Of a stretch of DNA of 14,200 nucleotides, positions 1 to 7,348 are shown piece after piece. Location: contig JAGZJD010000059.1 in NCBI GenBank assembly GCA_018365895.1, positions 1 through 14,200 of the forward strand. Direction: 5' to 3'. A program made the position numbers and the translations under genes. The notes beneath the pieces were generated by a model, which was given only the letters and a program-made list of their open reading frames with translations, was not told where the DNA came from and ran no database searches. The DNA comes from Lachnospiraceae bacterium (GTDB lineage Bacteria; Bacillota_A; Clostridia; Lachnospirales; Lachnospiraceae). Numbering within the stretch: the first letter of the stretch is position 1; every line of letters begins with the position of its first letter.

Positions 1-88
1 GCGGCATCATGATCTTGCTGACCTTTTCGATTCCGTTGATACCAAAACAGCAGATGACCGTGGTCACAAACAGGAACAGGAAATGCCA
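1..88 (-). pseudogene. Fragment resembling a sodium:neurotransmitter symporter (SNF family)
   Basis: Read on the minus strand, about 28 codons are open and give a hydrophobic stretch followed by GINGIEKVSKIMMP. A glycine-rich turn followed by a G(I/V)EK-(V/A)SK-(I/F)MMP motif is familiar from bacterial SNF-family sodium-dependent amino-acid transporters, where it precedes a membrane helix. The piece runs off the left edge, so the rest of the gene would lie outside the window. Its minus-strand upstream side is lost at about position 88, where transposase-like sequence takes over, so it is probably the interrupted remainder of a transporter. The match is short, and the family call is from memory of the motif only. 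Confidence 0.45.
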
Positions 89-355
89 GAATACCGGTTA
101 TCCCTGTTCCTTTTCGGAAGCATATCTATGCATCAACGGGCATTTCTGTTATGCCTATAAATTCGGCATTGTCACAAACGGTCTGGGCATTGTACGGCAT
201 ATCGACTTCTATAATGAAGATTTCCTTGAAAACATCCTGAAATCGTCATTGAGAAGAAGCCGGATTGTCCCAATGAAGATAAATCTGTCCATGATACTAC
301 AAAATTAATCTGGCTGACCGTTGTGGGAACTGCTAGTTCCAAAACAAGGCTGTGA
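89..355 (+). pseudogene. Frameshifted DDE transposase remnant
   Basis: The plus strand encodes INGHFCYAYKFGIVTNGLGI and then RHIDFYNEDFL, which is the core of a DDE-type transposase common in Lachnospiraceae and other clostridia (KFG-VTNGLGI-RHI-FY-EDF). Near 275 the reading frame shifts by one. The second frame continues as DCPNEDKSVHDTTKLI, matching the next conserved block (SPDEDKS-D-LI), and stops at 353-355. Only about 90 residues of a protein several hundred residues long remain, with no start and no C-terminal half, so this is a dead fragment. The exact IS family is not certain; IS1182-like is my best guess. Confidence 0.6.
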
Positions 356-412
356 ATCGGTTCTGTCAGCATTATACGCCGCTTTACTTCGTTTTTACAT
401 CAAAGCCAATTT

Positions 413-1456
413 TTAATAATGTATTACGTTATCTGAATTCTGAATCGCCGTAATTACTTTCTGTGCTTCTGCTGAAGTCAAGTAATTCCAGGTTGTATCC
501 GGAACTATCTTTTTTAATTCTTCCCATTGCATATCTTTTATATATTGCCGCACGGTTGACGCACTGATAATTTTTCCTTCCTTTTCTTTTCTCGGTACTA
601 CAATGCAGTCAATATTGTTTTTTTCCAGTTCCTCCTTCATAATCCGGTTATAGAGCCCGGTCACTTGACTGAATGGCTCTTCTCCCACATATCTGCAGCA
701 TATCTGCAGTTCCCGGGCAATTCGGAAAAATACTGCCAGATCAAGCCTTGCATGACCTTCTATGACCGATTCCTCATCCTTCTGAAAATAACTAGGAAAT
801 GTAGCGTTACTGATGATATATGGCCCACTTTCATGCACCACTACATTGGAAAGATACTTCACACCCTCCTGCACCAGCTTCTTACGAATATGAAATGGCA
901 CAAGACTTGCATCTTCACTGACCACGAACAAATGCACAATATCATTTTCACATGCTGCTTTTTCCACCAGATACTGATGCCCAAGCGTAAACGGGTTGGC
1001 ATTCATCACAATCGCTGCTGCTTTTTTTCCATCACTGACCGATTTTTCCAGCTTTTTTAAATAATCCTGAAAGCCCGTCCGGCAGTTTTCCATAAAAACA
1101 ACACGATTGTCTGCCCTCGCAATTTCATAAAAGCCAAGATTTCCAAAGAACTTTGCCGAATCACACTTCGTATAAAGAAACAAATGATAATTTCCCCGCT
1201 CAAACTGAATCTGAATCAAATGACCCATAATCTGATTCAACAGCCCTTCTCCCTGGTGACTCTTGCTGACCGCAAAACAGCGCAAGGTATTACCAAAACA
1301 GCTTCCGGTTGCAACAGGATTATAGTCATCGTCATACAGACAACATATATAATCCAGTTTTTTATCTAATGTAATCCCTTCTGCTTCCAGTAATGTTTTT
1401 ACCTGTCTGATTCCCCAATGATTATTTTGATAAACCTGCGAAATCACATATCCCAT
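413..1456 (-). CDS. citC: [Citrate (pro-3S)-lyase] ligase CitC
   Basis: This 347-residue cytoplasmic enzyme uses ATP and acetate to acetylate the thiol of the prosthetic group on CitD, turning inactive HS-citrate lyase into the active acetyl form. The N-terminal ~125 residues look like a GNAT acetyltransferase fold (GNTLRCFAVSKSHQGEGLL, residues 55-73). The C-terminal part is the nucleotidyltransferase-like domain, with the ATP-binding motif NANPFTLGH at 152-160 and SASTVRQYI at 298-306. Length is normal for the family. The ATG at 1456 is preceded by AAAGGAG at good spacing. The gene begins 3 bases after the citXG stop, so it is the last gene of the citrate lyase series. No convincing terminator stem is visible after its stop. 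Family assignment is firm. Confidence 0.95.
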   Translation of the reverse strand: MGYVISQVYQNNHWGIRQVKTLLEAEGITLDKKLDYICCLYDDDYNPVATGSCFGNTLRCFAVSKSHQGEGLLNQIMGHLIQIQFERGNYHLFLYTKCDSAKFFGNLGFYEIARADNRVVFMENCRTGFQDYLKKLEKSVSDGKKAAAIVMNANPFTLGHQYLVEKAACENDIVHLFVVSEDASLVPFHIRKKLVQEGVKYLSNVVVHESGPYIISNATFPSYFQKDEESVIEGHARLDLAVFFRIARELQICCRYVGEEPFSQVTGLYNRIMKEELEKNNIDCIVVPRKEKEGKIISASTVRQYIKDMQWEELKKIVPDTTWNYLTSAEAQKVITAIQNSDNVIHY

Positions 1457-1459
1457 AAT

Positions 1460-2815
1460 CTATTGCTCCTTTAAGAAATACAGGAAATATGTAAAAGCCA
1501 GCAAATCCGCGCTGCCTCCAGGCGAAAGATTTTTACTGATAAATGCTCTATCAATGATTTCCAGCATATCTTCTTCCGGATATGGATTTTTTCCCAGTAT
1601 TTCTCTGATTTCTTCCGTCACCTGAAGCTGTGTTTTCCGATTGCTTCGTGCAATCAGATTGGTATCTACCGTAGACACCATCAATGCCAGCAAAACTCCA
1701 CATCCTGCCTGTTCCAGAGACAGTCCTTTTTTCAGCCCTTTTTCCAGCACCGGCAATCCCGTTTCAACAACAGCCGGAAAACCTTTTTCCGCCTGTCCGC
1801 GAATTCCTGTAATCCCATATTTTACATACAACTTTTCTCCAGTTGTTCCGGCATTTTCTTTCGTCACTTCTCGAAAATCATGTTCAACAAGCCCCTTTGT
1901 CATTGCAGCACATTCCCCGGATACTGCTTTAACATTTTTCCATTGGTCTCGTGGAAGACGTCCAAGAGCACCGCAAAGTATCCCAATAGAAAACAAGGCG
2001 CCTTTATGTGTATTTACTCCATTGGTCGCCTGATTCATTTCATAATCGGCAACTTTTCCTGTCCAGCGTAGCCTGCGAAAAGTTTCTTCCGGTGACTCCT
2101 GAGCGGTTTCCATTCCCAGCTGTGCACACTTCTGAAAATAAGGCCATAAAGCAGCTGCACTGGCCATAAAAGTAAAGCAGTCCATATCTTTATGACTTCC
2201 ACTATTTCTACAATCCACAAGCCCAGGCTTCGGAGTAGTGCACACCTCATACAACAGACTTCTGCAGGCCAGTTCTGCAATCTTCCGACTGTCCTGTTCC
2301 TGAAATTCTTTCAAAAGTAATTTTTCCGTCATATGCTGGAGTTCTGGTACTGAATGGGTTCTGTTTCTGGCACATTCCTTTGCCGGATTCCTGCAAATCA
2401 GACAAACTCTCGGACTTTCTCCGATTTCTGTACGTTCTATATGATTACCATTTTCATCAAGAACATCCATATCAAAAAGACGCCCAATTGACAGATTATT
2501 TTCAATTTCCGCTGTTATTTTTTTTATCTTCACGGCACTGCCTTTTACACAAAAATAACCTTCATTTCCTGTATCTTCGGAATAACTTTCCTGATGCAGA
2601 CACTCCACACCTGTACTGACAAGCTGCGTTTTTAAAATTTCACAGCCATATTCAAATGCACGGTGTATCAACCTGTTATTTTTAACTGGTCCGGCAATAT
2701 TCATGGTAAAACAAATCAGACCAGAAGAATATTTCTGCTGCAAAGACAACTGACGCTGCATACGCATTTCTCTTGCATCCAGCATTTCCACCAGTGAAAC
2801 TTCTTTTCCTGTCAT
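1460..2815 (-). CDS. citXG: CitX-CitG fusion: apo-citrate lyase prosthetic group transferase / triphosphoribosyl-dephospho-CoA synthase
   Basis: This 451-residue bifunctional maturation protein makes and attaches the citrate lyase prosthetic group. Residues 1 to ~160 are CitX, the holo-ACP synthase that transfers phosphoribosyl-dephospho-CoA to CitD; its signature GRLFDMDVLD is at 111-120 and PRVCLICRNPAKECAR at 135-150. Residues ~165-451 are CitG, which makes triphosphoribosyl-dephospho-CoA from ATP and dephospho-CoA; visible motifs are TPKPGLVDCRNSGSHKDMD (194-212) and NQATNGVNTHKGALFSIGIL (261-280). CitX and CitG are separate proteins in Klebsiella and fused in some bacteria such as Haemophilus. 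The ATG at 2815 has a GGGAG ribosome binding site. A 148-base gap with two strong dyads separates it from citF, much longer than other gaps in the operon. Confidence 0.94.
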   Translation of the reverse strand: MTGKEVSLVEMLDAREMRMQRQLSLQQKYSSGLICFTMNIAGPVKNNRLIHRAFEYGCEILKTQLVSTGVECLHQESYSEDTGNEGYFCVKGSAVKIKKITAEIENNLSIGRLFDMDVLDENGNHIERTEIGESPRVCLICRNPAKECARNRTHSVPELQHMTEKLLLKEFQEQDSRKIAELACRSLLYEVCTTPKPGLVDCRNSGSHKDMDCFTFMASAAALWPYFQKCAQLGMETAQESPEETFRRLRWTGKVADYEMNQATNGVNTHKGALFSIGILCGALGRLPRDQWKNVKAVSGECAAMTKGLVEHDFREVTKENAGTTGEKLYVKYGITGIRGQAEKGFPAVVETGLPVLEKGLKKGLSLEQAGCGVLLALMVSTVDTNLIARSNRKTQLQVTEEIREILGKNPYPEEDMLEIIDRAFISKNLSPGGSADLLAFTYFLYFLKEQ

Positions 2816-2857
2816 TTTGGCGTCTCCCTTTCACATTGTTTCCAGTTACTTATTTTT

Positions 2858-2891
2858 GTAGAGGGTCCGCCAGAAAATCGGACCACTCTAC
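2858..2891 (-). promoter_or_regulatory. Intercistronic hairpin between citF and citXG
   Basis: The arms 2858-2869 (GTAGAGGGTCCG) and 2879-2891 (CGGACCACTCTAC) pair over 12 base pairs with one bulged base and a 9-base loop. In the transcribed (minus) direction the stem is followed by an A-rich, not U-rich, stretch, so it does not look like an intrinsic terminator. A role in mRNA processing or in protecting the citDEF message is possible. That role is inference. Confidence 0.5.
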
Positions 2892-2912
2892 ATATCGTAT
2901 CAAATACGATAT
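2892..2912. promoter_or_regulatory. Perfect 9-bp inverted repeat, candidate operator
   Basis: ATATCGTAT (2892-2900) and ATACGATAT (2904-2912) are exact inverted copies around a 3-base centre. The dyad touches the hairpin at 2858-2891 and sits in the only sizeable gap among the lyase genes. It could be the binding site of a dimeric repressor or activator controlling the maturation genes, or a second RNA hairpin in tandem. I do not recognise the motif. Confidence 0.45.
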
Positions 2913-2963
2913 TTTAACACAACGAACATATGGCAGATTTCCGTTGCGATAAAAACTTTTTAT

Positions 2964-4526
2964 TTATTCTGCAAATTCAAATGGTTTAATCTGACGGACA
3001 ACATCCATAATTGTACCGTCACGTGCTTCAATAATACCTACTACACGGTCCGAAAACTGAACCTTTTCTGGTTCTCCAACAATAGAATATGCAATATCAC
3101 GTAGCTCTTCGATGGACTTTAACGGAATACAATCTGCAGCCTTTAATGCTTCCATAAGATCTGGTCTGCGTGGATTAACCGCTACACCATAATCTGTAAC
3201 TACAATATCAATGCTTTCTCCCGGTGTTGTAACAGTCGTAACATCAGAACAGATTGCCGGTATTCTCCCCTGCAGGAGCGGTGCAAGTACAATCGTACAT
3301 TTGGCTCCGGCAGCGGTATCCGGATGTCCACCCTGTGCTCCTGTAATCACGCCATCAGATCCCACTACTACATTACAGTTAAAGTTTACATCTACTTCCA
3401 ATGCGGCCAAAATTACATAATCCAGTTTATTAACAAAGGAACCTTTGTTGAACGGATTCGCGTATGCACCTGTGCTGATTCGGAAATGATTCGGATTCTT
3501 CACATTTTTAATTGCATCCAAATCGAAGTCCTGCGTATCTAACAAGCAGCGAACCATACCGCGATTCAGAAGGTCACACATCGGTTTTGTCAAACCGCCT
3601 ACACCAAATCCCATCTTGATTCCACGTTCTTCCATAATCTTGGTAAGAGAAATCGTAGATGCGATGGACGCGCCGCCCACACCTGTCTGATAGGAAAATC
3701 CTTCTTTAAAATAAGGTGTATTGGCAACTACCTGTGTACAATACTCTGCCATCAGAAGCTTTCTCTGATTTGTGGTCGGTTTTGCCGCTCCTATTGCAAT
3801 TTTTGAAGGATCTCCGATTTCATCAACTACACATACATAATCCACTCTCTGCATCGGAATATGTGCCGGAAAATTTGGAAACGGTACAAGACAGTCTGTA
3901 AGCGCAACAACTTTATCCGCATGATTTCCATCTACATGAGAATAGGAAAGGACACCACAATCCGCTTTACCGCCAATACCACGGCAATTTCCATAATCGT
4001 CACAGGTCGGCGTGCCGATAAAAGCAATGTCAATGTGTGTCTCACCGGTAATTACAGCTCTTACACGGCCGCCATGAGAACGCATGATTGCAAGCCCTTT
4101 GAGTTTTCCCTGTGAAATAGCTTCTCCAATAGCACCACGCACACCGGAAGATTCAATACTGGTAATTGTTCCGTCTTCAATCATCGGAACCAGTGGAGCT
4201 TGCGCTTTTCCAAGGGAGCTTGCGCAAATGGTAATGTCTTTCAGACCCATTTTATGAATTTCTTCCATTACCATATTTACAACTTTATCTCCATCTCTGA
4301 AATGATGATGGAAGCTGACAGTCATTCCATCATGTGCTCCGCATTTCACAAGTGCCTCATGAATAGAATCAACCAATTTACTCTCGGTGTTATTCATAAT
4401 CGGTTTTACATTGGAACCAACTTTTTTAAATTCCACACCATCTTTATAATGATTGCCCTGGAATACCTCTTTTCCGGTAATTTTCAGGATTTCTTCCGGA
4501 ATGTCTCTTCCTACTGCATTTATCAT
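2964..4526 (-). CDS. citF: Citrate lyase alpha subunit CitF (citrate:acetyl-ACP transferase)
   Basis: CitF (520 residues) swaps the acetyl group on the CitD prosthetic arm for citrate, giving citryl-ACP and free acetate. The sequence has the family blocks MTVSFHHHFRDGD (68-80), IESSGVRGAIGE (124-135), SHGGR (150-154), SYQTGVGGASIA and PFNKGSFVNKLDYVI, and ends in the usual IV-DYG-AVNPRRPDL region. The reading frame is open 27 codons further upstream. I chose ATG 4526 because AAGGAGGTGC lies just before it, it follows the citE stop by one base, and the protein then starts MINAVGRDIPEEI like other CitF proteins. It forms the cytoplasmic lyase complex with CitD and CitE. Citramalate lyase alpha subunits are close relatives, so citramalate as substrate cannot be excluded by sequence alone. 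Confidence 0.95.
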   Translation of the reverse strand: MINAVGRDIPEEILKITGKEVFQGNHYKDGVEFKKVGSNVKPIMNNTESKLVDSIHEALVKCGAHDGMTVSFHHHFRDGDKVVNMVMEEIHKMGLKDITICASSLGKAQAPLVPMIEDGTITSIESSGVRGAIGEAISQGKLKGLAIMRSHGGRVRAVITGETHIDIAFIGTPTCDDYGNCRGIGGKADCGVLSYSHVDGNHADKVVALTDCLVPFPNFPAHIPMQRVDYVCVVDEIGDPSKIAIGAAKPTTNQRKLLMAEYCTQVVANTPYFKEGFSYQTGVGGASIASTISLTKIMEERGIKMGFGVGGLTKPMCDLLNRGMVRCLLDTQDFDLDAIKNVKNPNHFRISTGAYANPFNKGSFVNKLDYVILAALEVDVNFNCNVVVGSDGVITGAQGGHPDTAAGAKCTIVLAPLLQGRIPAICSDVTTVTTPGESIDIVVTDYGVAVNPRRPDLMEALKAADCIPLKSIEELRDIAYSIVGEPEKVQFSDRVVGIIEARDGTIMDVVRQIKPFEFAE

Positions 4527-4527
4527 T

Positions 4528-5430
4528 TTACTGCACCTCCTTATATACACCGGATGCCTTAGCCAACTCCAGTGTACGTTTTGCACCATCATAAAATGCA
4601 ATATCAATCATCTTGCCGTCTACAGTAAATACCCCGATACCCTGTGCCTTTTTGGTTTCAATCTCATTCACAACCTTCTGTGCAAAAATAATATCTTTCT
4701 GGGATGGTGTGAAGATTTCATGCACAATAATAATCTGACGAGGATTGATAATAGATTTTCCATCAAATCCCATCAAATGAATTCCTTCCACATCTTTACG
4801 GAAACCTTCCATATTATTCAAATCCGTATAAACAGTATCAAAGCACTGTACGCCGGCAGCTCTGGCAGAAATGACCATCTGAGAACGGGCTCCCATTAAT
4901 TCTATTCCCGTACCTGTAATTTTCGTCTGAAGGTCTTTTGTGTAATCTCCTCCAGAAAGTGCGATACCAAATAATCTTTCAGAAGCAGTACAGATGTCAT
5001 AAGATTTTAACACACCTTTTGCAGATTCAATGGCAGCCATAATCAGAACACTTCCTTCTGGGCGCCCAAACTCCTTTTCAGCTGCTATGATTGCTTTTTC
5101 CACTGCTACAACATCTTCCGGACATTCTGTTTTCGGAATACGAATGGAATCACAGCCCCCTGCCACTGCGCAACGGATATCCTCTTTCCAGAGGTCTGTA
5201 TCTAGGCCATTGATTCGAACAACCTTTTCACATCCATGATAATCCAGTGTTTTCAATGCATGATACAGAGAAAATCTTGCTGCATCTTTTTGATTTTCTG
5301 CCACTGCATCTTCCAGATCCAGCATAATGGAATCCGGTTTATAAATATACGGGTCTTTGATCAAACTAGGTTTTTGAGCATTCAAAAACATCATGGTTCT
5401 TCTCAGACGTTTTTTATTTGGATAATTCAT
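4528..5430 (-). CDS. citE: Citrate lyase beta subunit CitE (citryl-ACP lyase)
   Basis: CitE (300 residues) cleaves citryl-ACP into acetyl-ACP and oxaloacetate in a Mg2+-dependent reaction. It is a TIM-barrel protein of the HpcH/HpaI and malyl-CoA lyase family. Visible motifs are RRTMMFLNAQKP (10-21), MLDLEDAV (36-43, acidic metal-site region), VRING (71-75), IRIPKTE (96-102), AAIESAKGV (132-140) and ALSGGDYTKDL (157-167). I chose ATG 5430 over the in-frame ATG six codons upstream because GGGGAGGTGC sits at the right distance before 5430. Its ATG overlaps the citD stop (ATGA), so the two are probably translationally coupled. The citF start is one base past its stop. Confidence 0.95.
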   Translation of the reverse strand: MNYPNKKRLRRTMMFLNAQKPSLIKDPYIYKPDSIMLDLEDAVAENQKDAARFSLYHALKTLDYHGCEKVVRINGLDTDLWKEDIRCAVAGGCDSIRIPKTECPEDVVAVEKAIIAAEKEFGRPEGSVLIMAAIESAKGVLKSYDICTASERLFGIALSGGDYTKDLQTKITGTGIELMGARSQMVISARAAGVQCFDTVYTDLNNMEGFRKDVEGIHLMGFDGKSIINPRQIIIVHEIFTPSQKDIIFAQKVVNEIETKKAQGIGVFTVDGKMIDIAFYDGAKRTLELAKASGVYKEVQ

Positions 5431-5726
5431 CGGATTGCACCTCCCCATGGCAAATCTTTAAACTGCTGCAGGGAACGGTATACCGCCCCCTCAATACGGG
5501 CTTTGATAGTACAGTCTAATGCACCTTTGTCCACAATTTTAATTTTCACACTGTCTACATCAAGATTTCTCAATGTTCCCATCGTCACTTTTTTTATCTG
5601 ATTTCCATACTGGTTCAGTACAGCACTTTCCAGTTCAAACTCAATGCCGCCGTTTCCAGCTTCTACAGTAACCTGACAGTCACTGGATTCCAATGTTCCG
5701 GCAATTGCCGGTCTGATAATTTCCAT
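5427..5726 (-). CDS. citD: Citrate lyase gamma subunit CitD (acyl carrier protein)
   Basis: CitD (99 residues) is the acyl carrier of citrate lyase. It carries the phosphoribosyl-dephospho-CoA arm installed by CitX/CitG and acetylated by CitC. It starts MEIIRPAIAGTLESSD, with Ser14 in the GTLES motif at the same position as the modified serine of the Klebsiella protein. The later VDDKGALDC-type block is present as KIVDKGALDCTIKARIE, and LPW lies near the C-terminus. ATG 5726 is preferred to an ATG 14 codons upstream because a GGAGGAG site precedes it and the extra residues do not belong to the family. It is the first lyase gene, and its upstream side now abuts the IS110 element, so its original promoter or co-transcription with the transporter may have been lost. 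Confidence 0.95.
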   Translation of the reverse strand: MEIIRPAIAGTLESSDCQVTVEAGNGGIEFELESAVLNQYGNQIKKVTMGTLRNLDVDSVKIKIVDKGALDCTIKARIEGAVYRSLQQFKDLPWGGAIR

Positions 5727-5764
5727 GGTAAAATCTCCTCCTAATATATAAGTGTAAGGTTCAA

Positions 5765-5885
5765 GCACCCAACAGCCAGTTGGGACTTATCCTTCTCATT
5801 GTTAAAGCTGTATAATGATTAAGCATCGGCCTGACAGATTTCTCCTTGGACCACTAGGTGTCCGCAGTAAAGCCAGTCAGCCAGC
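5765..5885 (+). ncRNA. Candidate IS110 bridge RNA in the left end
   Basis: Three nested or adjacent stems are visible: CCCAAC/GTTGGG (5768-5773 with 5779-5784, loop of 5); an outer CTGAC/GTCAG stem (5831-5835 with 5876-5880); and inside it a small hairpin GGAC...GTCC with a 3-base loop (5848-5863). A long stem enclosing internal loops on either side of a small hairpin is the layout expected of a bridge RNA binding loop. A perfect TATAAT lies at 5811-5816 without a clear -35. IS110-subgroup elements are known to encode such RNAs here; the exact ends and fold are not established. Confidence 0.45.
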
Positions 5886-6016
5886 TTATCATTTGCAGCC
5901 GTTCGATTTATGCAGGTTGAACTACCGTGATGTACGTTCGTTTGATACCCCAGGAGATGGAATAAGCAATGAGTGAAGCTGGAACCATGCAAATTCACTT
6001 TAGGAGGTACGTAAGA

Positions 6017-7231
6017 ATGTACAACGCAGTAGGTATTGATGTTTCAAAAGGCAAGAGCACCATTGCAGTCCTGCAACCCGCAGGTGTCATTATCAGAAAG
6101 CCTTTTGATGTATCCCACACTTCTCAGCAACTGAATGAACTTTCCAGTTATCTCAATTCCCTTGAGGGCGATACCAAGGTAGTTATGGAATGTACCGGCA
6201 GATACCATGAACCTATGGCAAATGCCTTACATAAAGCCGGACTGTTTGTCTCAATTGTCAATCCGCACCTGATTAAAAATTTTGGGATTAACTCCCTTCG
6301 CAAAGTAAAATCTGACCCTGCGGATGCCAATAAAATTGCCCGCTATACTCTTGACAACTGGCCTGAACTGCGTCAGTATTCAAGTATGGATGATACACGT
6401 ACTCAACTAAAAACATTAAATTCTCAATTCAGCTTCTTTATGAAGCAAAAAGTTGCTGCAAAAGCAAACTTGATTGCTCTGTTGGATAACACCTATCCTG
6501 GTGTAAACAAGCTCTTTGACAGCCCTGTCCGCAGCGATGGCAGCGAAAAATGGGTGGACTATGCTTACTCCTTCTGGCATGTGGACTGTGTCCGTAAAAT
6601 CGGCTTAAAAGCCTTTACAGAACGCTACAAAGCCTTTTGCAAAAAGCACCACTACAACTTCCAGCCTTTGAAGCCGGAAGAATTGTTCCTTGCCTCAAAG
6701 GAACTCATTGCGGTTTTTCCAAAAGAGAAAAACTACAAGCTGTTAATCCAGCAAAGCATCCAACAGCTGAACCTTGCTTCTGAGCATGTGGAGCAGCTTC
6801 GCAAAGAAATGGATGCACTTGCCGCTACACTGCCGGAATACGGTACTGTCATGGGCATATATGGTGTGGGCAAAACTTACGGGCCTCAGCTTATGGCTGA
6901 GATCGGTGACGTATCAAGATTTACCCACAGGGAAGCATTAACTGCCTTCGCAGGTGTCGATCCTGGCGTAGATGAGTCCGGTCAACGCAAATCTAAAAGC
7001 AATAGGGCTTCAAAGATCGGTTCTGCGAGGCTACGCAAGACACTGTTTCAGATTATGACTACCTTGCTTCAGAACGCCCCGCAAGATGATCCGGTCTACC
7101 GTTTCCTTGACAAGAAGCGTTCAGAAGGCAAGCCCTACTATGTCTACATGACCGCCGGCGCCAACAAGTTCCTGCGCATCTACTATGGCAAAGTGAAAGA
7201 GTGTCTGCGTAATTTAGAGCAGCCAGAATAG
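6017..7231 (+). CDS. IS110-family transposase (RNA-guided DEDD/serine recombinase)
   Basis: This 404-residue recombinase moves the surrounding element. The N-terminal RuvC-like DEDD domain shows GIDVSKGK (residues 6-13, first Asp), VVMECTGRYH (second acidic residue), and KSDPADANKIARY (the DxxD pair). A helical linker follows. The C-terminal Transposase_20 domain shows YGVGKTYGPQLMAEIGDVSR, then AFAGVDPG and SGQRKSKSN with KIGSARLRKTLFQ, which contain the serines among which the nucleophile is expected. An in-frame ATG exists 16 codons earlier, but ATG 6017 has TAGGAGG nine bases ahead and gives the usual MxxxVGIDVSK start. The frame is intact and normal in length, so the element may be active. 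It is antisense to the flanking operon. Confidence 0.93.
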   Translation: MYNAVGIDVSKGKSTIAVLQPAGVIIRKPFDVSHTSQQLNELSSYLNSLEGDTKVVMECTGRYHEPMANALHKAGLFVSIVNPHLIKNFGINSLRKVKSDPADANKIARYTLDNWPELRQYSSMDDTRTQLKTLNSQFSFFMKQKVAAKANLIALLDNTYPGVNKLFDSPVRSDGSEKWVDYAYSFWHVDCVRKIGLKAFTERYKAFCKKHHYNFQPLKPEELFLASKELIAVFPKEKNYKLLIQQSIQQLNLASEHVEQLRKEMDALAATLPEYGTVMGIYGVGKTYGPQLMAEIGDVSRFTHREALTAFAGVDPGVDESGQRKSKSNRASKIGSARLRKTLFQIMTTLLQNAPQDDPVYRFLDKKRSEGKPYYVYMTAGANKFLRIYYGKVKECLRNLEQPE

Positions 7232-7348
7232 CATTTTTCTTCATATCCCTTTCAATGACCGGCTATTAGGGCGGTCTTGAAGTTGTGCCCAAAACCATCT
7301 CAAAAAATTTTTTCAAAAAACACTTGACTTTTTATTAGCAGGCTTTTC

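Larger units (their letters stand above)
5746..7338 (+). mobile_element. IS110-family insertion sequence, about 1.6 kb
   Basis: A transposase gene of the IS110 family lies between citD and the transporter gene, oriented against them. The noncoding part before the transposase (about 250-270 bases) is long and structured, while the part after it is about 100 bases. This asymmetry fits the IS110 subgroup, whose bridge RNA lies upstream of the gene, rather than the IS1111 subgroup. Members usually lack terminal inverted repeats and make no target duplication, and I see neither. The edges given are estimates: the left end must lie just outside the citD ribosome binding site and the right end just before the transporter stop codon region. 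Confidence 0.75.

Noticed and set aside
2858..2891. Intrinsic terminator after citF
   Set aside because: The stem is good, but the bases after it in the transcribed direction are A-rich, not U-rich, and citXG and citC must be expressed for a working lyase.
4527..4607. Upstream extension of the citF frame by 27 residues into citE
   Set aside because: ATG 4526 has an AAGGAGG site and gives the normal CitF start; the extension merely overlaps the citE 3' end.
5431..5448. Longer CitE start six codons upstream
   Set aside because: The ribosome binding site lies between the two ATGs and serves 5430; the ATGA overlap with citD also favours 5430.
2964..5726. Reading CitDEF as a definite citramalate lyase
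   Set aside because: Citrate and citramalate lyases share all subunits; with citC and citXG present and an aconitase-like partner, citrate is the simpler call. Kept only as an alternative.
7059..7244. Minus-strand open frame within the transposase gene
   Set aside because: Shadow frame opposite a well-supported transposase, with no family resemblance.
7257..7276. GACCG/CGGTC hairpin after the transposase as a second bridge RNA
   Set aside because: The 3' noncoding part is too short and little structured; the long structured 5' part fits better. It may only be a small stem or weak terminator.
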